From Bacillota bacterium (GTDB lineage Bacteria > Bacillota > DTU030), in assembly GCA_012841005.1 (NCBI GenBank), contig DUVO01000061.1:1-21983 (forward strand): a stretch of 21,983 nt of DNA, in the 5' to 3' direction. Below, one piece after another: positions 1 to 6,945 of the stretch. Positions within the stretch are counted from its first letter, which is position 1. The number at the start of each line of letters is the position of its first letter. The notes under the pieces were generated by a model that was not told the origin of the DNA, did no database searches, and saw nothing but the letters and a program-made list of their open reading frames with translations. Made by a program: the position numbers and the translations under genes.

Positions 1-609
1 GCCTTTAACGCCATTGCTGTCCTGGCGGGGCAGGTACTCACCTTTCCGGAACTCTGCCACGGGTGTGGGGGCTGTACCCTTCTTTGTCCCGAAGGTGCCC
101 TGCGGGAGGAAAAGCGCAAGATAGGGATTGTGCAAAAGGGTCAGGGTGGGGAAATATCCTTTGTCCAGGGAAAGCTCGATATCGGTTCTGCCCTGGCACC
201 GCCTGTGGTGGAGGCGGTGCGGGAGCAGGCTGAAAACAGGGGAACAGTGATCATAGATGCATCACCGGGAATCTCGTGCCCAGTGGTGGCTGCGGTCCGG
301 GATGCTGATTTTTGTCTTTTGGTGACGGAACCGACTCCCTTCGGGCTCCATGACCTGGATTTGGCTGCTAAGATGGTGGCAGAACTGGGGGTGCCGGCAG
401 GAGTGATCCTTAACCGGGCCGGCGAGGGAGACGAAATGGTGGAAGAATACTGCCGCCGGCAGGGATTACCCCTCCTCTTGAAGATTCCCTTTGCGCGGAG
501 TTTTGCCGCCATCTATGCCCGGGGAAGCTGCCTTGTGGAGGAACTGCCCCAGTGGCGGGAAAGCTTCCTGGATTTGGGGCGGGAAATAAGAAGGAGGGTC
601 GGGAGGTGA
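1..609 (+). CDS. MinD/Mrp-superfamily P-loop ATPase with inserted ferredoxin domain (5' partial)
   Basis: The gene is open from the first base in frame 1 and ends at TGA 607-609; its N-terminus, including the Walker A loop, lies outside the window. The visible part begins at the end of a first iron-sulfur motif (FNAIAV) and then has a full [4Fe-4S] motif, CHGCGGCTLLCPEGA, encoded around nt 55-105. After it come the MinD-like Walker-B region (IIDASPGISCPV), the LLVTEPTPFG strand and a C-terminal Rossmann-like part. Families of this type are cytoplasmic ATPases related to NifH, MinD and Mrp, thought to handle iron-sulfur or other metal cofactors; the exact substrate is unknown. It overlaps the next gene by GTGA and is its paralog, so the two products probably form a heterodimer (inference). 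A GTG at 130 is not the true start, because the upstream cysteines are in frame. Confidence 0.9.
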   Translation, partial: AFNAIAVLAGQVLTFPELCHGCGGCTLLCPEGALREEKRKIGIVQKGQGGEISFVQGKLDIGSALAPPVVEAVREQAENRGTVIIDASPGISCPVVAAVRDADFCLLVTEPTPFGLHDLDLAAKMVAELGVPAGVILNRAGEGDEMVEEYCRRQGLPLLLKIPFARSFAAIYARGSCLVEELPQWRESFLDLGREIRRRVGR

Positions 610-1475
610 AGGAACTTCTTGTAATCAGCGGCAAGGGTGGGACTGGCAAAACCACCATTGTGGGTTCTCTGGCGGTAGTGGCCGAAAACAAAGTTTTGGC
701 CGACTGTGATGTAGATGCCGCCGATCTCCATCTTATCCTCCGGCCCCAGATCCTGGAGACTCATCAATTCTACGGCCTGCCCAAGGCCAAGATAGATGCC
801 GGGATATGCACCCGCTGTGGCGGGTGTTTGCAGGTCTGTCGTTTCGGGGCGGTCAAAAAAGACTATCAAATTGATCCCACCCGCTGCGAAGGTTGCGGGG
901 TATGTTATCACTTTTGTCCCGCCGGGGCCATTACCATGGTGGATCATTGCTGCGGCCACTGGTATATTTCCAATTCCCCCTATGGACCCCTGGTCCATGC
1001 TGCCCTGGGTATAGCAGAGGAAAACTCCGGCAAATTGGTTGCCCTGGTAAGGGAGAAATCCCGGGCGCTGGCAAAGGAGCGTGGAGCCCAATATATCCTT
1101 ACCGACGGGCCGCCTGGCGTCGGCTGTCCGGTAATAGCCTCCCTGGCCTCTGTAGACCTGGCCCTGGTCGTAACGGAACCGACAGTGGCCGGGCGGCACG
1201 ACTTGGACCGGGTCCTGGACCTGACGCAACACTTCCGGGTACCGGCGGCTGTCTGTATTAATAAACATGACCTGGAACCAGGTAAAACTCGGGAACTGGA
1301 AGAATATTGCCGCCAAAGGGGAATTCTCGTCCTGGGGTTGGTACCCTTCCGGCAGGAGGTTAACCAGGCGCAAGTCCAGGGGAAGCCTGTGGTGGAATAC
1401 TGCCGTGGCCCGGCGGCAAAGGCCATCGAACAGCTGTGGGAGGCGGTAAGGGAGATGCTCGATAGAGAATCATAA
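606..1475 (+). CDS. MinD/Mrp-superfamily P-loop ATPase with two [4Fe-4S] motifs
   Basis: The protein is 289 aa, starting at GTG 606, which overlaps the previous stop (GTGA) and follows an AGGAGGGTCGGGAGG-type ribosome site; an in-frame ATG at 552 would overlap the upstream gene by 58 nt and add a non-homologous tail. The deviant Walker A motif GKGGTGKTT is at residues 9-17. An inserted bacterial-ferredoxin domain has cysteines at 68, 71, 74, 78 and at 94, 97, 100, 104, enough for two [4Fe-4S] clusters. A Walker-B-like TDGPPG and a LVVTEPT strand follow. This architecture belongs to the MinD-ferredoxin ATPase group, usually found as tandem pairs in anaerobes, often near dinitrogenase-cofactor-like (NifX/NifB-type) proteins; none is visible here. 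Family assignment is firm; the biological role (cofactor loading or redox-coupled ATP hydrolysis) is inferred. No terminator is evident after it. Confidence 0.92.
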   Translation: MKELLVISGKGGTGKTTIVGSLAVVAENKVLADCDVDAADLHLILRPQILETHQFYGLPKAKIDAGICTRCGGCLQVCRFGAVKKDYQIDPTRCEGCGVCYHFCPAGAITMVDHCCGHWYISNSPYGPLVHAALGIAEENSGKLVALVREKSRALAKERGAQYILTDGPPGVGCPVIASLASVDLALVVTEPTVAGRHDLDRVLDLTQHFRVPAAVCINKHDLEPGKTRELEEYCRQRGILVLGLVPFRQEVNQAQVQGKPVVEYCRGPAAKAIEQLWEAVREMLDRES

Positions 1476-1955
1476 ATATTGTGCGGCTGTGATGATGACG
1501 GGGCTGGTACGGGTGTACTGCTCCGTAATTTTTTGATCTGGATTAAGGAAAAGGTGTGACGACAATAAAAGGAGGTAATAGAATCCCAGAGGAATAGGCG
1601 ATGGAGTCGCATACCCATGGGGGCGGATATGCTGCCGGGAAATATGTCGTTAAATTAACAGCAGAAAAGCGGTAAAAGGTTGCCGAAAAGGCATTCCATA
1701 GTTCCGGAGACGGGGAGGGGAGTTGGGAAGCTGACATCCTGCACTATATATCGAGATCGTTGCAGGATTACCAATCCCGCTGGAGAATTAGAACATTGAA
1801 GCAATTATTATCCCGTTATCGTTAATTAATAGTTTTAAATAACTGAGAAAAAATATTAGCCTTCCTTCTATCGGTCCCATCAGGCTATAAGGGGGGTGGT
1901 TAATGGGGTAGGGATAGTGATTTAAGTTAATGGTACTTTAAAGGGGAGGTTGTAC
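1476..1955. other. 480-nt intergenic stretch without a recognised gene
   Basis: No convincing gene is present. It contains a perfect 8-bp inverted repeat (listed separately) and a 24-codon reading frame from ATG 1601 to TAA 1673-1675, behind AAAGGAGGT at 1568-1575 but about 25 nt too far away. That frame is followed in phase by 49 more sense codons to TAA 1823-1825, which could be a decayed gene. A weak AGCCT/AGGCT inverted repeat lies at 1858-1862 and 1882-1886. The final 100 nt are AT-rich and probably contain the promoter for the flavin lipoprotein, but I cannot point to a consensus -35/-10 pair. Confidence 0.5.
1736..1768. repeat. Perfect 8-bp inverted repeat in the intergenic region
   Basis: ATCCTGCA (1736-1743) is matched exactly by its reverse complement TGCAGGAT (1761-1768) across a 17-nt AT-rich spacer. 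There is no T-run after it on either strand, so it is not a normal intrinsic terminator. It could be an operator for a dimeric regulator or part of an untranslated-leader structure; neither is shown. Confidence 0.5.
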
Positions 1956-4010
1956 ATGAAAAGGTTTTTTTGCTTAGTGCTTTGTGTGCTGATGGTCTTT
2001 GGTGCAATTGGTTGTACCAGTACGGAGCCAACGGAACCTGAGGGAGAAACATTAATGGTCCCGGGTACCTACACCGGTTACGGTCAGGGTTTTTATCTGG
2101 GCGAACCTATTAAGGTGAATGTTACTGTTGATGAAAACTCCATTTTAGAGATCGAAGTCGATAAGGACAACGGGGAGACTCCCACTATACTCCAGGCGGC
2201 CATTGATAAGATGGTGCCCCGGATTATAGAACATCAATCGGTCTATGTTGATACCATTACCGGAGCCACTGCCAGCAGTGCTGGGATCAGGCTGGCTGTT
2301 ATTGATGCATTGAACAAGGCCCTGGAAGCAGCCGGGTCAGATCCTTCCGCTATTAGTGCCTTCCAGACCATCCCCGAGAAGGTTTCCGGCGTGACGGAAA
2401 CAATTAATACCGGGGTTCTCGTCGTCGGTATGGGTGGTGCAGGTACCACGGCGGCCATGCGGGCAGCGGAAATCATGTATGCTGCCGATCCTGATAATGT
2501 CAAGGTATTGGCCATTGATAAAGCTGGTAAATATGGTGGTACTTCTTCCATTACGACAGAAATGTTTGCCATAAATCCTCCCAAATTCCAGGAAGAGCAT
2601 AATGATGGGAAGGATTATGTGGACAAGACTGCCATGAGGAAGGCCTGGCTGGAATACACCGAAGGCGACCAGAAAACGGAAATGGTGGATATCCTGCTGG
2701 ATAATTCCGGGAAGGCCTTAGACTGGCTGTATTACGAACATGGATTTAGGTTTTCTACGCCCAAGCGGGGTTTTACAGAAGAAGATATCTATGAAGTCAA
2801 ATATCAATACCTGCCCAATGATAGGGGCAACAACAAGGATGTTATTGGCCAATATTACGATGGAATTTATGAAGACTATACGGCTCTGGGCGGGGAATAC
2901 ATGCTGGAAACAGAAGCCTACGAATTGATTTATGATGCGGGAACCAATACCGTTAAGGGAGTTAAAGCCCGCCGCTATGACGGTACCGAGTACGAGATAT
3001 ATGCTGATGCCGTTATTTTGGCCACAGGGGGATTTGCCGGTAACGGCGATATGATGACCAAGTATCTCAGCGATGAATATTATCCCCTCAAGGGTGCCTG
3101 GAAGGTCCACGGTTCCCTCCAAAATGACGGTAAGATGATAGAAAGTGCGATTCAAAATGGTGCCGGCACCTATAACATCGGTATGTGCCCCATAGTTCAC
3201 ATGGCCGGTACTCCCGCTTTTCTCACCCAGTTTGAAAAACGGGAAATTCCCGGGCAAAAGGGATTCTTCACCGGTAGACCGGCTGTTTGGTCCCCTGGTG
3301 ATATTCCTTTGAATATGATTGTTTCTGGTGATTCCCTGGCTGTTGGTAGAGACGGAAAACGTTTTGCCGCCGAAACCAACCTCATGATGCTCGATCCCTG
3401 GAAGGCAGGCCCCTATTACTACAGTATCTGGTCCAACGATCAAGTGCAGCGGATCAAGGAAGAGGGCTTTACTGCTGAATGGGTCGGCCTGCCCGTTGGG
3501 CTGGAATTCTTGGGACACCAGTGTCCGATTCCGCTGAATACACCCCTGCCGGAAGTGGAAGAGGTTCTCCAGGCGGGCATAGAGCAGGGCTTCATCTACA
3601 AGGCCGATACTTTAGCTGAGCTGGCCGAATTGATTGGAGTTGATCCGGCGGTGCTGGAAGAGACGGTTGCCACCTATAATGGTTACTGTGATGCCGGTAA
3701 GGACCCGGAATTTGGCAAGCCGGCTGAATATCTGGAAAAAATAGGATCCGGCCCCTATTATGCCGTTACCGGTGCACCGTACTGCTACAGCACCTGCGGT
3801 GGGCTCGATATTGACACCAACTTCAATGTCCTGCTGGCAGACGGCAAAACCCCAATTAAAAACCTGTATGCCGTTGGTACCGATTCCATTGGTGTTCTCT
3901 TTACTGAAAAGAAACCCTATGTTACCTTCGGCGGTGCGGCCCAGGGCTGGGCGTATACTTCCGGTTATCTCTGCGGTGAAATCGCTGCGAACCGGGTGTT
4001 GGGAAAATAA
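1956..4010 (+). CDS. Exported lipoprotein with FMN_bind and FAD-binding reductase domains (fumarate-reductase/UrdA-like superfamily)
   Basis: The protein is 684 aa. ATG 1956 is chosen because GGGGAGG (1943-1949) lies 6 nt upstream and a signal peptide starts right there; a TTG at 1950 sits on the ribosome site. Residues 1-20 form a lipoprotein signal (basic MKR, hydrophobic stretch, lipobox AIGC with Cys20). Residues about 35-125 are an FMN_bind domain with the flavinylation motif DTITGAT (99-105), so Thr105 should carry phosphodiester-linked FMN attached by an ApbE-type transferase. The FAD domain starts with GMGGAG at 158-163, includes ATGG at 356-359, and ends with GGLDIDTN at 615-622 and a GGAAQGWAYTSGY segment near the C-terminus. 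Related enzymes are extracytoplasmic flavin reductases acting as terminal reductases. Key catalytic residues of fumarate reductases are not found (see findings), so the acceptor is unknown. It appears to be transcribed alone. Confidence 0.88.
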   Translation: MKRFFCLVLCVLMVFGAIGCTSTEPTEPEGETLMVPGTYTGYGQGFYLGEPIKVNVTVDENSILEIEVDKDNGETPTILQAAIDKMVPRIIEHQSVYVDTITGATASSAGIRLAVIDALNKALEAAGSDPSAISAFQTIPEKVSGVTETINTGVLVVGMGGAGTTAAMRAAEIMYAADPDNVKVLAIDKAGKYGGTSSITTEMFAINPPKFQEEHNDGKDYVDKTAMRKAWLEYTEGDQKTEMVDILLDNSGKALDWLYYEHGFRFSTPKRGFTEEDIYEVKYQYLPNDRGNNKDVIGQYYDGIYEDYTALGGEYMLETEAYELIYDAGTNTVKGVKARRYDGTEYEIYADAVILATGGFAGNGDMMTKYLSDEYYPLKGAWKVHGSLQNDGKMIESAIQNGAGTYNIGMCPIVHMAGTPAFLTQFEKREIPGQKGFFTGRPAVWSPGDIPLNMIVSGDSLAVGRDGKRFAAETNLMMLDPWKAGPYYYSIWSNDQVQRIKEEGFTAEWVGLPVGLEFLGHQCPIPLNTPLPEVEEVLQAGIEQGFIYKADTLAELAELIGVDPAVLEETVATYNGYCDAGKDPEFGKPAEYLEKIGSGPYYAVTGAPYCYSTCGGLDIDTNFNVLLADGKTPIKNLYAVGTDSIGVLFTEKKPYVTFGGAAQGWAYTSGYLCGEIAANRVLGK

Positions 4011-4070
4011 GGCGTGGGTGATATACCAGATTCTGTAACACGTCACATTGATATCTGTTGAAGATAAAAG

Positions 4071-4109
4071 CAAGTGGCCACAGCAGGGAACTGTGGTCGC
4101 TTGTTTTTT
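4071..4109 (+). terminator. Rho-independent terminator after the flavin lipoprotein gene
   Basis: A 13-bp stem, CAAGTGGCCACAG (4071-4083) with CTGTGGTCGCTTG (4091-4103), includes two G-U wobbles and a 7-nt loop, and is followed at once by six Ts (4104-4109). It begins 60 nt after the lipoprotein stop codon and separates it from the cad operon. Confidence 0.88.
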
Positions 4110-4188
4110 CTAACAGCGCAAGGAGTTAAGATCTATTTTTTGCCCCTGTCCCAAGTCCCTGCCTGTTGCCACATTTAGTAAATACCCA

Positions 4189-4217
4189 TTGTCCAATGGG
4201 GTAAATAATGCTATAAT
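4189..4217 (+). promoter_or_regulatory. Sigma-A-type promoter of the cad operon
   Basis: TTGTCC (4189-4194) and a perfect TATAAT (4212-4217) are separated by 17 nt. They lie about 50 nt upstream of the repressor gene and downstream of a terminator, the expected place for a metal-inducible promoter. Confidence 0.8.
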
Positions 4218-4226
4218 ATAACAAAC

Positions 4227-4246
4227 AATTGAACATATAATCAAAT
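4227..4246. promoter_or_regulatory. Candidate ArsR/SmtB-family operator
   Basis: AATTGA (4227-4232) and TCAAAT (4241-4246) form an imperfect AT-rich inverted repeat with an 8-nt centre, just downstream of the -10 box and probably over the start of the transcript. ArsR/SmtB repressors such as CadC bind AT-rich imperfect repeats at this position. Assignment rests on position and symmetry only. Confidence 0.45.
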
Positions 4247-4270
4247 GATAAGGGGAGGGTGGTTCACCAA

Positions 4271-4633
4271 TTGGAGAAGGATTCTTTTGCTGTCTGCAGT
4301 GAGTTGTGTGTACACTCATCTACCGTTGAGCATGTCAAAGGAGAGATGCTGGCAGAAAATGAGATTACCCGCCTGGCGGAGACCTTTAAAGTACTGGGAG
4401 ATCCAACACGGATCAAAATTCTTTCTGCCCTGTCAGAGGAGGAATTGTGCGTTTGTGATCTGTCAGCCGTACTGGACATGAGTGTTTCCGCCATCTCCCA
4501 CCAGCTGCGGGTGTTAAAGGGAGCCAGGTTGGTCAAATACCGGCGGGAAGGCAAGAATATATTCTATTCTCTCGATGACGAACACGTTATTTCCCTGTTC
4601 CGCCTTGCCCTGGAGCATGTACGCCATAACTGA
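4271..4633 (+). CDS. cadC: CadC-like ArsR/SmtB metal-sensing repressor
   Basis: The product is a winged-helix repressor of about 120 aa. Two starts are possible: TTG 4271 (used here; the purine-rich site ending near 4262 is suitably spaced) and GTG 4259, which would almost touch the GGGGAGG. From TTG 4271 the protein begins MEKDSFAVCSELC. The N-terminal CxxxC pair plus CVC in ELCVCDL matches the four-cysteine alpha3N Cd/Pb/Bi site of staphylococcal CadC, and DEH with two later histidines (LEHVRH) resembles the alpha5 zinc site. The helix-turn-helix is around DLSAVLDMSVSAISHQLRVL and the wing around KYRREGKNIFYSL. It should release DNA when bound by Cd, Pb or Zn. The stop is 46 nt before the transporter gene, so the two form one operon under the 4189 promoter. 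Confidence 0.88.
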   Translation: MEKDSFAVCSELCVHSSTVEHVKGEMLAENEITRLAETFKVLGDPTRIKILSALSEEELCVCDLSAVLDMSVSAISHQLRVLKGARLVKYRREGKNIFYSLDDEHVISLFRLALEHVRHN

Positions 4634-4679
4634 ATTACCAGCCTTACCGTGAGACTGTAACTACTGGAGGTATAATGAT

Positions 4680-6800
4680 ATGCACTATCTTCTGGAGGGA
4701 CTGGATTGTCCCCATTGTGCTGCCAAGATTGAAAGGGAGTTAAATAAAATAGAAGGGATTGGGCCGATCAGTGTAAATTTCGCCGCCAAATCCCTTCACC
4801 TTGACCCGTCCCATGCCCCGGCAGCCCAGGCAATAATTGAAAGGATCGAGCCGGGAGTTAAACTCGTTCCTCTGGAGCAAAGGGAGGGGCCCTTTGGGGA
4901 CCCAGGCCAAAAAGGCTGGCAGGCAAAGGTTGTTTTTTACCGGGCCCTTGCCGCTGCAGTATTCTTTGTAATTGGCCTTATCTTCCAAAAAGCCCTCGCT
5001 GCCACTCCCTACCGGATGGGGGAGTACGGGGTTTTCCTCCTGGCCTATTTTTTGGCCGGGGGGCCGGTGCTGGCATTAGCCTTCAGAAATATTGGCCGGG
5101 GGCAGGTCTTTGATGAAAATTTCCTGATGAGCATTGCCACTCTCGGTGCCGTCGCCATCAACCAGCTGCCCGAGGCAGTGGCAGTGATGCTGTTTTATGC
5201 CGTGGGGGAATTTTTCCAGGACCTGGCGGTGAACCGCTCCCGGCGATCCATAGCGGCCCTCCTTGATCTGCGTCCCGCCTATGCCAACCTGGTTGTTGGT
5301 GATACTAGTTTCAGGGTTTCTCCCGAAGCCGTTGCCGTCGGCCAGGTGATCGAAGTCAGGCCTGGTGAAAGGCTGCCCCTGGACGGAGAAGTGGTGTCGG
5401 GGACAACCTTTGTTGATACCTCGGCCTTGACGGGAGAACCGGTACCACGCCGGGTTGAGGCGGGGGATGAGGTGCTGGCCGGGTTTATCAACGGCGGCGG
5501 CTTGCTGCGGGTAAAGGTTACAAAAAGCTTTTCCGAATCTTCCGTGGCCAGAATCCTCAATCTTGTGGAAAATGCAGCAGCCCGCAAGGCCCCCACAGAG
5601 AAATTTATCACTGCCTTTGCCGGGTGGTACACCCCCCTGGTAGTATTTGGTGCTGCGGCCGTGGCCGTCTTGCCGCCCATTCTTATCCCTGGTGCCTCCT
5701 TTTCCCGGTGGTTATATCGTGCCCTTATATTGCTGGTCATTTCCTGTCCCTGCGCTCTGGTTGTCTCCATTCCCCTGGGCTATTTTGGCGGTATTGGTGG
5801 GGCTTCCCGCAGCGGGATCCTGGTTAAAGGGGCAAACTTTCTCGATGCCTTGACCCATCTGGACACTGTAGTCTTTGATAAAACGGGAACCCTGACCAAA
5901 GGAGTTTTTAAGGTAACGGAAATAATGCCCCAGAATGGCTTTACCGCCGAAGAGGTACTGGGATGGGCGGCCCTGGCCGAGGCCTATTCCAGCCATCCCA
6001 TCGCCCGGTCGATTCTGGAGGCCTACGGCGGCGAGGTCGATACCGAACTCATTGAGGATTACCAGGAAATAAGGGGACACGGGCTGCATGTAACAATTAG
6101 GGGAGGAAGAAAAATTCTCGCCGGAAACGATCGCCTCCTGCACCGGGAGGGGATTAGACACCAGGACCGGGAGCAGAGGGGAACCGTGGTTTATATTGCT
6201 GTCGACGGTGTTCTGGCCGGTTATCTGGTCATTGCCGATGAGATCAAGGAGGGAGTACCTGAGACCATCGCCAATCTGCGAAAGCTTGGGATAAAAAGTA
6301 TTATTATGGTGACCGGCGACAATGGGCATACAGCCGCCCGGATGGCTTCACAATTGGAATTGGATGGTTACTATGCCGAGCAACTGCCGGAAGAGAAGGT
6401 CCGGCAAGTTGAGGAATTGATGGCCAACCCGGTGCGGCGGGGCAAACTGGCTTTTGTGGGAGACGGGATCAATGACGCTCCCGTCATAACCAGGGCAGAC
6501 ATAGGGGTTGCCATGGGGGGCCTGGGCTCAGATGCGGCTATTGAAGCGGCCGATGTAGTTTTAATGGATGACAATCCAAAGAAGCTTGTTCAGGCCATCG
6601 CCATTGCCAGATATACCCGCAGGATAGTAAAGCAAAATATCCTTCTAGCCCTGGGGGTGAAGGGTTTGGTTGTTGCCCTGGGGGTTTTGGGAGTGGCCAC
6701 CATGTGGGCGGCAGTCTTTGCCGATGTGGGGGTAGCTCTTCTGGCCGTATTAAACTCTACCAGGACCCTCAACTTTGCCAGGGGAAGGGAAGCAAGATAA
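4680..6800 (+). CDS. cadA: P1B-type Zn/Cd/Pb-exporting ATPase
   Basis: The protein is 706 aa, ATG 4680 with TGGAGG (4665-4670) 9 nt upstream. An N-terminal heavy-metal-associated domain has the metal site DCPHC (residues 9-13). Membrane helices follow from about residue 85. The actuator motif TGE is at 251-253, the transmembrane metal motif CPC at 356-358, the phosphorylated aspartate in DKTGT at Asp400, SSHP at 437-440, and the hinge GDGINDAP at 594-601. Lys661 in the next helix and Asp682 in ADVGVALL match the Lys/Asp pair typical of the Zn/Cd/Pb (P1B-2) subgroup. It pumps divalent soft metals out of the cytoplasm. Coupling to a CadC-like sensor supports the specificity. There is only one HMA domain and no histidine-rich tail. 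ZntA is an equivalent name. Confidence 0.93.
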   Translation: MHYLLEGLDCPHCAAKIERELNKIEGIGPISVNFAAKSLHLDPSHAPAAQAIIERIEPGVKLVPLEQREGPFGDPGQKGWQAKVVFYRALAAAVFFVIGLIFQKALAATPYRMGEYGVFLLAYFLAGGPVLALAFRNIGRGQVFDENFLMSIATLGAVAINQLPEAVAVMLFYAVGEFFQDLAVNRSRRSIAALLDLRPAYANLVVGDTSFRVSPEAVAVGQVIEVRPGERLPLDGEVVSGTTFVDTSALTGEPVPRRVEAGDEVLAGFINGGGLLRVKVTKSFSESSVARILNLVENAAARKAPTEKFITAFAGWYTPLVVFGAAAVAVLPPILIPGASFSRWLYRALILLVISCPCALVVSIPLGYFGGIGGASRSGILVKGANFLDALTHLDTVVFDKTGTLTKGVFKVTEIMPQNGFTAEEVLGWAALAEAYSSHPIARSILEAYGGEVDTELIEDYQEIRGHGLHVTIRGGRKILAGNDRLLHREGIRHQDREQRGTVVYIAVDGVLAGYLVIADEIKEGVPETIANLRKLGIKSIIMVTGDNGHTAARMASQLELDGYYAEQLPEEKVRQVEELMANPVRRGKLAFVGDGINDAPVITRADIGVAMGGLGSDAAIEAADVVLMDDNPKKLVQAIAIARYTRRIVKQNILLALGVKGLVVALGVLGVATMWAAVFADVGVALLAVLNSTRTLNFARGREAR

Positions 6801-6869
6801 TCTGCCTGGGACGGGAACAGCCTGTTGGTGACCCCGGTAAGGAATTTTATTTTAATTGCAGGAATAAGG

Positions 6870-6885
6870 ATTCTATTTGTAGAAT
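6870..6885. repeat. Short inverted repeat abutting the tuf -35 box
   Basis: ATTCTA (6870-6875) and TAGAAT (6880-6885) flank a TTTG loop. The right arm runs into the first base of TTGACA. It could be an operator or simply AT-rich coincidence. Confidence 0.3.
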
Positions 6886-6914
6886 TGACATAACTTGAAA
6901 AAGGTGTTTTATAC
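6885..6914 (+). promoter_or_regulatory. Consensus sigma-A promoter for tuf
   Basis: A perfect TTGACA (6885-6890) is followed by TTATAC (6909-6914, 18-nt spacer) or TTTATA (6908-6913, 17-nt spacer). This leaves a leader of roughly 25 nt before ATG 6946. Such a strong promoter suits one of the most abundant proteins of the cell and makes tuf independent of the cad operon upstream. Confidence 0.78.
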
Positions 6915-6945
6915 CGGTACTAACTGCCCAAAGGAGGGTATGGAA

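Noticed and set aside
552..605. ATG-initiated 18-residue extension of the second MinD ATPase
   Set aside because: It lies wholly within the upstream gene, does not resemble the family N-terminus, and GTG 606 has the better ribosome site and coupling.
513..1373. Long minus-strand reading frame opposite the second MinD ATPase
   Set aside because: It mirrors a gene with clear Walker and ferredoxin motifs; the reverse translation has no recognisable domain or ribosome site.
1476..1558. In-phase stretch after the second MinD gene starting TTG-TGC and ending TGA, encoding a cysteine/aspartate-rich N-terminus
   Set aside because: Only 26 codons, no ribosome site, no recognisable family; probably chance.
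1601..1825. IS630-like transposase remnant
   Set aside because: The resemblance is limited to about ten residues and no terminal inverted repeats or TA target duplications were found; kept only as a weak finding about the spacer.
2718..3518. 266-codon minus-strand frame inside the flavin lipoprotein gene
   Set aside because: The plus strand carries a continuous FAD-binding domain there; the reverse frame shows no known motif.
4110..4188. Possible small gene on the minus strand between the lipoprotein terminator and the cad promoter
   Set aside because: It would run across the cad promoter and start region, has no ribosome site and no recognisable product.
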